Assembly: GCF_022201045.2 (NCBI RefSeq) | Contig: NC_068561.1 | Location: 14,595,001-14,659,000 of the forward strand | Direction of reading: 5' to 3' | Source: Citrus sinensis | Lineage: Eukaryota > Streptophyta > Magnoliopsida > Sapindales > Rutaceae | Length of the DNA: 64,000 bases | Shown here: in pieces, positions 1 to 12,777 of the stretch | Position numbering within the stretch: the first letter of the stretch is position 1 | Layout of the letters: every line of letters begins with the position of its first letter | Notes under the pieces: model-generated | Told to the model about the DNA's origin: nothing | Seen by the model: only the letters and a program-made list of their open reading frames with translations | Database searches by the model: none | Position numbers and translations under genes: made by a program

Positions 1-1562
<1,562 letters not shown>

Positions 1563-2138
1563 CACCACCCAAAAAAAAAAATGAATCAAATACTAAATAA
1601 TGTGCCTCTGAAAAAAAAAGGTCATGAAATATAATATTACTCAAGATAAAATTTTAAACTACTATTTTTTAGTTTTGTCACAGTAGGTAAATTATCTGTA
1701 ACAAAAAAATAGGGTCTTGAAATTAATCAAAACATATTGGTTTTGGAGACTAATATTTTTGTCACAAATCATTTGATTAATTTTACATTCCTCTTTTAGT
1801 TACGAAATAATTATGTCACTTATAATTATATTTCGCTACCATATTTTTTTGTCATAAAAGATGATATTTTGTCCAAAAAATATCATTTTTGGAGGGAATT
1901 TTTTACGCTAAAAAAAGCATGCCCTTTTGCGACTAATTTTATGTTTGTCACAAAACATTTAATTAGGTGACCAATTAATGGGTCTTAAAATAAATATTAT
2001 TTGTTACAAAATATAATATGAGCCAGGATGAAATTATTGGCTACGATTTTAAACATCGTCACCATAATTGTTATTTTATGACAAAATCTACAAATGTCGT
2101 AATAAAAATTGTCTTAAAAAGTCAAATTTCTTGTGGTG
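1563..2138. mobile_element. Non-autonomous CACTA-like (En/Spm) element, tentative
   Basis: The right side ends in GTCAAATTTCTTGTGGTG, close to the usual plant CACTA end (reverse complement CACTACAAGAAA...), preceded by repeated TTTTGTCA/GTCACAAA subterminal words. A possible left end CACCACCC lies at 1563. Subterminal blocks at about 1621-1670 and 2006-2060 are diverged direct repeats of one another. No transposase and no clean 3-bp target duplication are visible, so the borders are uncertain. Confidence 0.4.
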
Positions 2139-3714
2139 GTGAATGGCCTTGGTCTAGTTGGACTAAAGAATTAAATCTACAAAGATTGTGAATCTTATAT
2201 CTTTCATAGTTTTTTTTTTATTTGCTTGAACTGGAAAGAACTAGATTGTTTTGTGTATGTTTGAATTTTGTTGATGCTAGTTTTCCTTTAGGCAGCTCAA
2301 TAATTCTGAAACTGAAATGTTGAAGGGATTATTAGTAAATATTTTTGAAAATTTAGAATATAGTGTTGTGTGGTTTTTTATGATGTTTGATCAAAGTAGG
2401 TAAATGCTCTTGCTACACATTTGGTCCTATGCTCTTGCTACACATTTGGTCCTCCAATTATGAAGTGCTTCACTTTACATAAGGTAGTGTCATTAATGAT
2501 GTTGTTCAAGGCGGCCGAATTGGATTACTTTAGAAATTTATAATTAGGTATTTGAATAAATGGTTAGACATCTCTGTCTTTTGCTTGAACTCTATGAATT
2601 TTTATTTCATGTTTTATTATATTTTCTTGATGTTTTGATGGGTTTCATTAACTTATAATCTTTCTAATTCTTTGCTTTCTTCTATTTTAGAACTAGTTTT
2701 GAGATAGATACCCCTATTGCAACTGACAAAATTTGACTACTGCTACAAATACTTCATTTGTGAAAATGATTGCTGGCTTGTGGTAAAATTGCTAATTTAA
2801 AATATTGTGGAGACAGAGTTCTTATGAAAATGTGAAGCGATGATAACATATATTGGCATTATAGTAGCATGTGATGAACTTTTTTCTCCTTTTCTTAAAT
2901 TAGGCAATTGAATTGTCAATTTTGCTTTCTTTTAGCTTCTATGTTCTCTTTTTCTCTGAAGGTACGATAGATATTTTCATTCGGATAGTTCAGCTTATAA
3001 AAAAATTGCTATGTGCAATTATTAGATTGTAAACTATTATTAAGGTATGCATGTTTGTTCATAGTTACATTGGTTATTGCTGTAATTCTTTTCTTGAACA
3101 GGAATAAGATGCTGAGTTATGGGACTAGGAGTTACGGGACTTGTATTCTTGAGGCCAACAATTGCAGGCTATTTAGGATATTTTGTGAAATTTTGGATTG
3201 TTGTAGTTTGAATACTTGAATGATATGGATTGTATGATTAAATGGATATCCAGGTTGTATTATTTGGATTTTTTAATTTTTTATATCATATTTAATATTT
3301 ATTTTAAATTTATAAATTTATTTTAGAAACAAATTTGTGGAATTTGAGAATTCTAATAGCAACAGCAGCAACGACGACGACGTTAATATTAATTCAATAC
3401 AAATAATGATAACATCATAATTCAAAATAATAATGCTTTTTAAGTAATTTTAATATTGAAATAATATCAATTTTCAGCCAAAAAATTTAAAAAAATTCAA
3501 AATTTTAATAATTTTAATTTCCCATTAAAAGATTGAGTGACATATATATGATTGTAAAAAACTGTCATGAATTCATGAAGAAAAATATTCTATTATAAAT
3601 TAATGATAGTGATATACATGATGGATAAATTATCTGTTATACACCATCTTTTATGGCAGTTGTTTACGTCATCTATTGCCTTTTTTTGTAGTGTGCTTTG
3701 TAAGTAACATCATA
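2139..3714. other. Repeat-derived intergenic DNA with a second CACTA-like terminus near 3695
   Basis: No recognisable protein. At 3655-3695 the sequence GTCATCTATTGCC followed by TTTTTTTGTAGTG looks like a CACTA right end. I could not find its matching left end. 2400-2450 holds a short tandem duplication (GCTCTTGCTACACATTTGGTCC twice). The small frame at 3013-3219 has no motif. Confidence 0.3.
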
Positions 3715-4183
3715 TATTAGCAATTAGTCCACGAACTTGGACTTTCTTAAAGTTGAAAAAAAAAATGTCATATAGTGTAATTATGTGGCGTAACAATCTT
3801 CCTAAACTTTAAGAAAGTCCAAAATTCTAGATCATATGAGTACTCCATCATATATACTCCAATAAATTCTTAACAACACATCATTTTTATTTCGAGCCTA
3901 TATAAAAAGGATTTTATTTAATTAAATGTAAAATAATATAACATCTGATAATTTTTTTTTAGTTTCTAGTTCATGCTTATAATAATGTTCTAAATTAATA
4001 GATGAAAGAAAAATATTACAGTTTTTAAATTAATATATCCTAAATAATAATTTATATAAAAAAATCGCTGGAAAGAAATAATTTTTTTTAAAAAAAATAT
4101 ATGTAATAGGTATCATTTGGAAAAAAAAAATTGCATGATTACAATGATTATAAGCTCATTCAATGGCTAGTTTCATATCATTA
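3715..4183. repeat. Duplicated 3' flank of the NLR unit (copy A), partner at 10420-10976
   Basis: Colinear with 10420-10976 through several long identical words, including ATTTTTATTTCGAG, AAAATAATATAACATCT and AATGGCTAGTTTCA. It holds a hairpin (3739-3754 with 3805-3820) also present in the partner copy. In copy A this flank is interrupted at 4186 by a Harbinger-type insertion and resumes at 6944. Confidence 0.75.
3739..3820. repeat. Hairpin (16-bp inverted repeat) in copy A
   Basis: Arms GGACTTTCTTAAAGTT (3739-3754) and AACTTTAAGAAAGTCC (3805-3820) are perfect reverse complements around a 50-nt loop. The paralogous hairpin at 10436-10520 carries a matched change in both arms. It could be a small MITE or a structured non-coding element downstream of the NLR gene. 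Confidence 0.6.
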
Positions 4184-4186
4184 TAA

Positions 4187-6940
4187 GGCCATCTTCAATG
4201 CATAACACCATTTTGGTGTAACACCAACATAAAAAATGTACTTTTTTTACACTAAATTACTATTTCATCTCAAACCCATTTACACCAAATTTTACACCAA
4301 GTGTTTCTCACACTTGTACACTCACAATTTGATGAGAAATGAAAATCACAACAATGAAACTCTCTTTAAGAGTAGATAACAAATTATAACTCTATAATGA
4401 TTCAATAAATGATGATTTACAAAATGAAAGCTCAATATATGTTATATGATCTTGTTTTTTCTTGTATTAGTCCTTAAAATGAAGTTGGAGTTGAGTTTTT
4501 ATAGTTAAAGCCCGAAAACTAGCCGTTATAGGCAAATTCCCCCGCCCAAGCGGTTAGCCGCTTGATTTATCCGGCTAGCCGCTCATGAACAGTGATATTA
4601 CCGTTATTTTTGAATTTTACTACAGTAACAATGTTCACTCAAATTACACTTTGACCCAAAACTTCCTATAATTATACTACGGCCCAAAACGTCAGAAAAC
4701 TTTTCAAATAGATCCAATTTCAGAATTTCCTAATAATAGTTGTCTTTCCAAAACATTCTGAAATTATGATATGGCCCCAAAGATATTATTCTTTCGCAAA
4801 AAGGTCCTTTTCGACATAATACCCATATTTTTCAAAGTTCTCAAAACCTTTCACTTTAGTCCTAAATATTCATAAATTATAGTATGGCCCAAAACATTTC
4901 AAATATTTGTAAAAAGATCCAACTCCGAAATTCAATAATAATACTTATTAAAATCAAAGATTTCAAAACTTTGCATTTAAGTCCAAATTACTCAAAACCA
5001 CAAGGTACTTTATCTTATAAAAATAAAACCTTTAAGTTTATAAAAAGTAATTAATTAAATTAATCTATTGAGTTTCTCAAATGCTAAATCATGCATCAAT
5101 TAAATCATACCGGCTTTACAAGAATTTATCACACTAATTTATCCGTTGAGCTCTAAACTTTATTCTTGATTTCACCGTTGTCCGTTGAGTGTCTTGAGCT
5201 TGATTTCACTTAATTCACTTGCATAAATATTACCCTTCAAAAACTAGTGAAAATTGTGAAATACAATATTTATTAAATCGCTTAATACACATATTTGTTA
5301 TCATCAAAATTACATTATATGTAGCCCTTTAGGCTAACATAATCTAGTAGTTAATGTTATTGGCATTTTATTTTTATTATTAATTTTTGTGTTGAATAAT
5401 TTTTATTTAAAATATTAGTATAATATTCAAAAATTGAAAACTGAAATTAAAAAAATAACAAAAATAATAATAATTGAAATACTAATTAGGCAACCCAAGA
5501 GAGAGGGGGTGAATTGAGATTTTAAAAATTAAGCTAAGCAAACCACACAACAATCCAATCTAATGCGTTAATAAATTCGAAAACAATAAATTCAATGAAA
5601 GCGCAATAATAAATGAGCAAGGGAAGAGAAAGCAAACTCAAGAATTTTTACATGGTTCGGCAATCCCCGCCTACGTCCACGCCTCCAAGCACATCGGGCT
5701 TGATGATTTCACTATCCGAGCTTTTCCAAGGCTTCAAACATTTACAATTGACTTCAAAGTGTCAATGAACCTTTACAACAAGAGATTATCTCTCCAATCT
5801 CTTCACCCCAAGTGTTTCTCACACTTGTACACTCACAATTTGATGAGAAATGAAAATTACAACAATGAAACTCTCTTTAAGAGTGGATATATAAATTGAA
5901 GAGCAACGATGATTTAATAAATGATGATTTACGAAATTAAAGTTTAATATATGTTGTGTGCACTTGTTTTTGCTTGCCAAGATTACCAAAAATGAATTGG
6001 TTATGAGTTTATATAGTTTGAGCTCAAAAACTAACCATTATGCACATTTTGGTCATAACCGGCTTGCCATTTAGGAATCCGGTAAGCCGCTTTTATGTTA
6101 CCGTTAAGGCAAAATTTGAATTTCAGAATATCCGGCATGCCGCTTTTTATATCTGGTAAGCTACTTTTGAAATCCGGATTGCCGCTTGCGAAATCCGGAT
6201 GGCCGTTCATGCTCCAGAAGCTTACTGCCCAAAATCCGATTTGCTGTTTACCATATTCGATTAGCCGCTAGCTACAGTAACTGCTACAGTGAAATATTTT
6301 TTAAATTTATAGTTTGACCTTAAAACTTTATAAAATTATATTATGGCCCAAAACGTTATGAAAGTTTTCAAATAGATCTAATTTTAGAATTTCTAAATAA
6401 TACTTTCTATTCCCAAAACTTTCTAAAATTATGATATGGCCCAAAATGATATGAAACGTTTCAAATAAATCCTTTTCCAAAATTTCAAGCAATACTTGTT
6501 AATTTCAAAGTTTTCAAAATTCTTTCAATTAAACCATAAACTTGAAAAACAACCAATTTCATAAAATCATTTTTCCATTAAATATGAAACATTTATAATG
6601 TGAAAATAATGATTTATTTAAAAAGAATAAAAAATAATTTGGTCTTAAAAGATTAATCATTCGTAATCTTGTTTGTTATCATCAAAATCAACATTATGGA
6701 AACATATATGTTAACAATAATAACTTAAAATATTATATAAAATAGGACATATATGTAAATAAGATAAAGTAATAAGGATATTTGAGACTTTTTTTTCCTA
6801 GCACCAAATATGGTGTAATGAATAGTATTGCACCATATTTGGTGCAATACTATTTATTACACCATTTGAGAAGTATTTTACACCAAAAATGATGTAAAAT
6901 GTAATTTGGTGTTAGATTTAGTGCTACATTGGAGATGCCC
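4187..6940. mobile_element. PIF/Harbinger-type element with TAA target duplication, carrying LTR-derived inserts
   Basis: Terminal inverted repeats start GGCCATCTTCAATG on the left and GGGCATCTCCAATG (reverse complement of the right end), and TAA flanks both sides (4184-4186, 6941-6943). The paralogous site at about 10973-10979 (GTTATAACAACCG) is the uninterrupted target, which confirms the borders. Subterminal CACCAAA/TTTGGTG words recur at both ends. The interior has no transposase. It holds two related LTR-like segments in direct orientation (about 4297-5310 and 5495-6693), sharing GTGTTTCTCACACTTGTACA and ending in TTTGTTATCATCAAAAT. It is therefore a MITE-like element enlarged by retrotransposon sequence. 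Confidence 0.8.
5495..6693 (-). repeat. LTR-like segment inside the Harbinger element; truncated relative at 4297-5310
   Basis: On the minus strand it starts TGTTGATTTTGATGATAACA, a common plant LTR start, and runs to a GGGTTGCC word at 5495 without a clear CA end. The related segment 4297-5310 lacks the first ~315 bp of this one (plus-strand order), joining at AAGTGTTTCTCACAC. The interior has repeated CCGGnnNGCCGCTT words. No internal retrotransposon domain lies between the two, so these look like solo or recombined LTRs. Confidence 0.5.
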
Positions 6941-6943
6941 TAA

Positions 6944-7147
6944 CAAGCGAAACACTCCAGCAATCCAATACATTTAACAAAAGGCACGCACACACAAGCA
7001 TGATTATTGATTCGCACATGCATATTTAATTAATTAACTAAAATATGGTACTTGAAAAGTCTTTGCGGGTGCCTACAAATTGATATTTGGACTGTTCCAC
7101 CATTCAACCTGAAATCATCAAGTGAAAGAAACAAGATCATGCGTGTT
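6944..7147. repeat. Duplicated 3' flank of the NLR unit, continuation of copy A
   Basis: Matches 10977-11249, for example GAAACACTCCAGCA, GGCACGCACACACAAGCATG and ACTAAAATATGGTACTTGA. It lacks about 65 bp present in the partner (11128-11190). It then jumps directly to sequence matching 13196, skipping the partner segment that encodes the importin-alpha domain and the last LRRs. Confidence 0.75.
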
Positions 7148-8100
7148 GTTAGATTCTGAAAGGGATAACGAAGATGGCACTAGATTAATCAAATTGAGCC
7201 ACCTCCTTACATGCAGAATAACCAATTTGTTCATATTAGAGGACTCTTGTTCCAACATGCGCTTCACATCACAAAACTTAATTTGCTTTTCTTATAATTA
7301 CCTCCATCCCATTTTCAACCTTTTATTTTGACAGCCATTCCATTATATGCTTCTATTTGGAGAACTTTCATGGGGGGAAATCTCTTGAGGAAATCATCAA
7401 GTGATAAAATAGTAGTCCACTCATCAACAAACTCCACATCAGGACATTTTAAATTTGCATAGCAAGTTCTCTGAAAATAGACATTTATTTGATCAATCAG
7501 AACCAAAAAAAAAAAAAAAAGAAAAAGAAAAGGCAAAATGGATTAGTTGATTTTCTTTCTAATAATTTCACAAACTTAGTATTGTAACTTTTAGAGGAAA
7601 ATTAACAAAAAAGAAAAGAATTAGAAGCTACTGCTAGCTAAAACAATATATTTATCCAATAAATTTTCACCTTTTAGAAAGTAATAACAATACACCTAAC
7701 ATGCAGAAAGTATATATATATATATATAAGAATCGAATAATTAATTACAAATTTCATATACGTACCTTTTCTGTCAAATCATCTCAAACAGAGGCCAAGT
7801 ATTGTTGACATCAGAGGATTGAAAATAACAAAGGATTGTTAGCAAAAGCAGAATAACAAATCAACAATGAACACAATAAAACCGACGCAAAGTGTGTGTC
7901 TCTGATCAAAAGATGGAAATAAATAAGGAAAGGGTTTTGTTGATTTTGGGGAATGATTGAAAAGAGAATGACCCATATTAAAAAATGATTTCATTAATGG
8001 AAGAGGGGTAGAAGAATAATGGACGTAAATAAGGAAAGGATTTTGTGGGTTGCAATGAATGACTGATATTAGACGATGATGGTCTTTGCCATTAAGTTTT
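7148..8100 (-). pseudogene. NLR relic A: partial LRR exon joined to NLR 5' leader by internal deletion
   Basis: On the minus strand 7330-7500 reads [20 protein letters not shown], matching [19 protein letters not shown] of the intact NLR exon 4. 7148-7330 matches its following nucleotides, and 7540-7770 matches its intron 3. From about 7775 the sequence instead matches the 5' leader of the intact gene (18610-18830: CAGAGGCCAAnTATTGTTGA, GAACACAATAAA). Exons 1-3 are therefore gone, and so is the segment equivalent to 11250-13196. What remains is a deletion scar, not a gene. A 90-codon open frame at 7839-8111 lies in the leader part and has no motif. Confidence 0.75.
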
Positions 8101-9269
8101 AAGAATGACACTCCACATCAAGAAAGGATCAAAAGTTGAAAGTGTGTTTTAAGCGCATGCTATGATGTAAAGCCAAAGTTCCCTGGCTAATTTAATTTAG
8201 AATTGAAGAAAAAGAATGAATAAATGAAGATAAAGGATGAGAAGGTGATAGCTTTAATTATGATTATTTGTTAGCTTTAATACTAATTATCAATATTCGT
8301 AAGAAAATAATGTACAACAATGAAGGGACTATACAGAGGTAAATTTTTTTTTTAATTTTTATTTTAATAAAAGTAATGCATTTAGCTAAGATTTATTTTG
8401 GTATTTGGAAGGATGGTACAAAGCAAAAGAGTATATGATAAAGTGCAAAAAGCCACGCCACCCTTCATGATAATATAATGAGTTGGAACTATTTTTTTTT
8501 TTTTAAATCTAGTTAAAAAAATTAGCTTAATTGTAAATAAAGTGAAAAGAGTTAGGTTGATTGTCAATATCAAAATGAAAAATTTAATCTTGACCTCTCA
8601 TGTAACTAGAAGAGATTAAGAGAGAGAAGAAAACTAAGAGAAGATCTTTGCCCCATGAATAAACACGAGATGTATGTATCAAACAGATAGATACCTTTGG
8701 CAAAGTCACGTAATGCAAGCACGTGAGGACCCAAATGAGGAATTCCAAAAGTTTGGACACTCCGAAACGCACCGTTTTGGTTCTGGGTTTTGAAAATTGA
8801 TTCATAAACAACAAATATCATTCCAAAAAAAAAAAAACACACACACACACACCATAAACTATATCTTTTCCATTCATTATATTATAAGAGTACAATGATT
8901 TACAATATCAAATTTAAGTGACAATCAATAAAAACTGAAGCTAATATATACATAACACTAAAAACAATGAAATTGTTACAGTTTCACAAAATGAAAAAAA
9001 TTGTACAAATTAAACAAACTGAAAATACATTTCAATGAATATCTCTTGATTAGTTAGTAAATTAACGAATATGTGCGGTTGTTTTAAGACTGCTGTTGTA
9101 TGGTTTTTATTGAGGTCACACCCCCAAGTCCAGTGTCCACTATCAACTCAGTTCAGTGTTACTCTGTGCAATTCGGGTGTGCTCAATTATCCTCCGCAGA
9201 AATGTAGAACATGATTGATCAACTAATAAGACAGAACCAGAACCTCAAAGACAAGAAGTGAAGCACTGA
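8101..9269. other. Intergenic DNA between NLR relics
   Basis: No supported gene. It contains A/T runs and a short (CA)n tract near 8839. Small open frames at 8382-8848 show no recognisable domain and overlap low-complexity sequence. Confidence 0.4.
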
Positions 9270-9640
9270 ACAATTGACGAGTTATGGAGCAAACAGACAC
9301 TGAGAGATTAAACACAAGTGAAGTGACTACAACAATCTGGGGTAGAAAAAGGTATTAAAAAATATATATATATATATATATATATATTACAAGAGTGGGT
9401 ACAGAGCAGAACAAAACAGAGACAACAACAGGACAATTAGATAGGGAGCAGAGCAATTCTAAATAACAAGACTGGAGATCAAAGGATGCCAATTTTTGAA
9501 TCAATCGTGTTAGACTTTGAAAACGAGAAAACATATCTGGAAGTTGATTATCCCGAATCTTTTCAACATTAATTTGTACAGCTCCATGTTGGGCGAGAGA
9601 AGCAGAAAATAAAGTGCATAAATTGCTCCTCATGAAAGTG
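9270..9640 (-). pseudogene. NLR relic D: leader fragment plus LRR scrap
   Basis: 9270-9475 aligns with the leader of the intact NLR (18447-18610: CAATTGAC-GAGTTATGGAGCAAAC against CAATTGACCCAGTTATGAAGCAAAC, and ACAGAGCAGAACAAAACAGAGAC). Beyond it the minus strand reads QINVEKIRDNQLPDMFSRF followed by QSLTRL, which resembles LRR-exon wording of this NLR family. The order is scrambled and an (AT)n run (9362-9388) interrupts it. Confidence 0.55.
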
Positions 9641-10419
9641 CTCTACACAATGTTGCTTTGGGAGTACCAAGTGCCTGCTCTGTCTGGTCAATAAAAAGAG
9701 AAAGGGATAAGGAATTTTGGCCATTTCATCCAGTGATTGATATAAGCAACTCTAAAAACATAAACAACACTGTTGGGGTTTCAAATTTCAATTGATCATA
9801 CACACAAATGGAATCCCCAAGACCAAGAACTTGCTCTCAAGAATGGACACAAGACGTATAAACCCTAATTCAACCTAAGAAAACAATCAAGCAACTCATT
9901 GAAGAACAATCCAACTTTGAATGGTCTTCACCTCATTTTTAAACATGTAAGTGCATCTGAAAAAAAAAAAAAAAAATTTAAATAAGATAAAAACTATGGC
10001 GTAGGATCATTCATGTCTTTTGGCATTTCACATTCAGTATTTGTAAATGTGCAAAGACAAACTATTGAGTATGATAATTTTTTTTTTAAAAACCAAATCT
10101 AGTAATATTAATCAACGTCGTTGGAACTCAAAACCTCTGATGACTGATATCATCTTTAGAACCATAAACTTAGACATCTAAGTCTATAACATGATTGATC
10201 TACTTCAAGCCCAAAGTTTTTTTTTTTTTTTTAATTTTTTGGGAAAAAATAGATATTTTTTAATAGTTAATAAAGGAATAAATTTTTAATTTTTTCAGTA
10301 ACCTTTTAGATTGGACCTTAGTCATAAATTGGTTCATTTAAAATAAAAAAGACTAATGGATTTAAAAAAATAAAAATAAAAATAGTTATTTTGCAAGTAA
10401 AATCATATATGAGAAATTA
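9641..10419. other. Intergenic DNA with a possible LTR fragment
   Basis: 9771-9960 begins TGTTGGGGTTTCAAATTTCA and resembles the start of a plant LTR, but I found no second copy or target duplication. The rest is A/T-rich with poly-A and poly-T tracts. No gene seen. Confidence 0.3.
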
Positions 10420-11292
10420 TCCTCTTCAAGATATTGGACTCTCTTAAAGTCTGAAAAAATTGTTACATCATATGGTGTATGAGTGTGGCATAATAGATTT
10501 CTCAAACTTTAAGAGAGTCCAGAATCTTGGACTAGATGAGCACTCCATCATACATGCTCCAATAATTCCTATCAACAAATATTTTTATTTCGAGTCTATA
10601 TCATAAGGATTGTATTTAATCAATGCAAAATAATATAACATCTAATTTTTTTTTAATTTTTAGTTCATACTTATAATAATGTTCGCATTTAATAGGTGAA
10701 AGAAATATATTAGTTTTTAAGTGTTAGTTTTTAACTCTTATATTCTAAATCATAATTTATATAAAAAAAATTGCTGGAAAGAAATTAATCTTTTTTTAAA
10801 AAAATATATATATAATGGGTATCATTCATGTACGTTGAATTTCCAGAGGAATGAAGCTAATAATGTTCCGAATGGTACTTCAATGAATTTCACTACTAAA
10901 ATATTAAATTATCTCCATGAAAAAATTGCATGACTAGAATGATTGTAAGCTCGTTTAATGGCTAGTTTCAACGTTATAACAACCGAAACACTCCAGCATT
11001 CCAATGCATTTTAACTCAAGGCACGCACACACAAGCATGGCTATTGATTCACACATGCATCTCTAATTAATTAACTAAAATATGGTACTTGAGAAGTCCT
11101 TGGGGGTGCCTAGAAATTGAAATTTGGTAACACAATTAATGCCAAGAAATGAATCTGGCTACCGTATATCCCGCAACGACATGGATAAAGGGCTGTTCCA
11201 CCATTCAACCTGAAACCATCAAGTGAAATAAACAAGATCATGAGCGTTGTTTTAAAATCTGAGCCGATTCGAAGTCATAATAATAATAATAA
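10420..11292. repeat. 3' flank of the intact NLR unit (copy B), with hairpin
   Basis: Partner of copy A (3715-4183 plus 6944-7147). Hairpin arms are GGACTCTCTTAAAGTC (10436-10451) and AACTTTAAGAGAGTCC (10505-10520). Position 10973-10979 is the empty target of the Harbinger-type insertion found in copy A. This stretch lies downstream of the NLR-importin stop codon and probably includes its 3'UTR and terminator, though I see no clear poly(A) signal. Confidence 0.65.
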
Positions 11293-12777
11293 TTAATAGA
11301 CCTTACCATTGGTTATCACATTACTGCCCAGTGCATCTTCCCCCTCGTTCCCTGCATGCGGTAAACCAGGCTGAGGACCAGGCTGAGGACCAACCACACG
11401 GCCACACCAGTATGTCTCGAGAATCTTTACTGACTTCTCATGGATTTCGTTGTTCTCATGACTTTGTAGATTTTCTATCTTTTCTAATCCCTCAGCCTCT
11501 TCAACCAACTGCGCATATTGATTAACATCTCCAATGGCTGTGTCCATATTCTTTTCAGCTTCCCCAACCTTCAAAATGTTCTCTAATCCTTTTAAGCAAA
11601 CAGTGACTATTGTTGGATTAGCGCATGGAAGGAGATCACACAATGGTTTTATACACTTTTCTCTCACGAGGTACTTGATTTGCTCATGACTACCACCCGA
11701 GGTGGCATTTGAAATTGCCCATGCAGCCCAGTTCTTTATATTAATTTCAGCATTTTGAAGCAGATTGATAAGGGGACCAATTAAGCCAGCATCAATTACC
11801 GCCTGAATTTGTTCCCTGTTTCCAGCGGTAATTTTTGAAATAGTCCAGCATGCATGATTCTTAATGCTCTTTTTATGACTATGGATCAACAGGACCAAAA
11901 GGTACGGCAGTGCACCACAGTTAATTATACACTGAGTCTGGAAATCATCCCCTGCCACAATATGTCCAATAGTCTGCAGGGCAGGACTGAGCACTGAGGA
12001 TGATCGATGTCCAAGGAGCTCAACAAGTCGTGGACAGACACCTGCCTCGATTACAGCTTGAATTTTGTCATTCTTACCATTAGAAAGAAAGTAGAGTGCC
12101 CAGCAGGCGTCAGTCAAGACCTCTTTATCATTTGAATGAACAAGCTGCGCAAGCACCGGAAGAGCTGGTCTTACTTGTTCAAATATTGGCCGTGGCATGC
12201 CCCTGCAGAAATTAGACAACGTCCATGTGGCTGTTCTTAGCATTGAAAGCTTAGCGTGCTCATTTAACTGTGCCAGCAATGGAATCAAAGCTTCTTCACT
12301 AAGCACAAGATCACGGCATCTAGGTGAGTCACCAGCAACATTTCCCAATGCCCAAACAGCCTGCTCCCGGATATCATCATTTGGAGAAGCAAGCAGTTTC
12401 ACAAATATTGGAACAGCACCGTGGTCAATCACCACCTTCGTGTCCTCCGAAGTTTTAGAAGCAATGTTTGTAAGAGCCCAAGCAGCCTCATACTGAAGTT
12501 GCGGATAGTCTTCCCTCATAAGAAACTCAACAAAGCGCGGGACAACGCCGGATTGTATGACTTCCTCAATTGGTGGACTCCTCTCAATTGAAAGCAGTTT
12601 TCGGAACTTAGTAGTTGCTTCCAGCTGCAAGTTGTTGTCATCTGACCAAACGCCAGCAACCATCGCGGCAAAAATTTCCAACCTAGTTTGAAGATTGAGA
12701 TTGGGGGCAGGAGCGAAAGAAAGAAATTGCTGGGATGGAGGAGCTTCACGTCGCTTCCTGAGGAAGCTTTCCTTTTT
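11293..12777 (-). other. Importin-alpha ARM domain fused to the NLR (integrated domain, probable retrocopy)
   Basis: About 494 residues match plant importin-alpha from the last basic cluster of the IBB ([11 protein letters not shown]) to the end of the ARM array ([17 protein letters not shown]). Importin-alpha binds NLS cargo through Trp/Asn ladders and importin-beta through its N-terminal IBB. Major-site pairs are kept: W1346/N1350, W1388/N1392, W1431/N1435. Minor-site positions differ from the family consensus as I recall it: QTIGH for RTVGN (ARM6) and WTISK for WTISN (ARM7), while WAISN (ARM8) is intact. The acidic/Gly-rich tail is replaced by a short GPQPGPQPG tract. Plant importin-alpha genes usually have many introns; none is here, so reverse-transcribed capture is likely. 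Confidence 0.85.

Noticed and set aside
2146-2200. tRNA-derived SINE suggested by TGGTCTAGTTGG
   Set aside because: An A-box-like word without a B box at the right distance or a tail.
3013-3219. 68-codon frame as a small gene
   Set aside because: No motif, A/T-rich repeat context, likely chance.
7122-7331. Plus-strand open frame of 69 codons
   Set aside because: It lies antisense to the decayed LRR exon of relic A and has no own homology.
12197-12496. Plus-strand open frame of 99 codons
   Set aside because: Antisense shadow of the importin-alpha ARM repeats.
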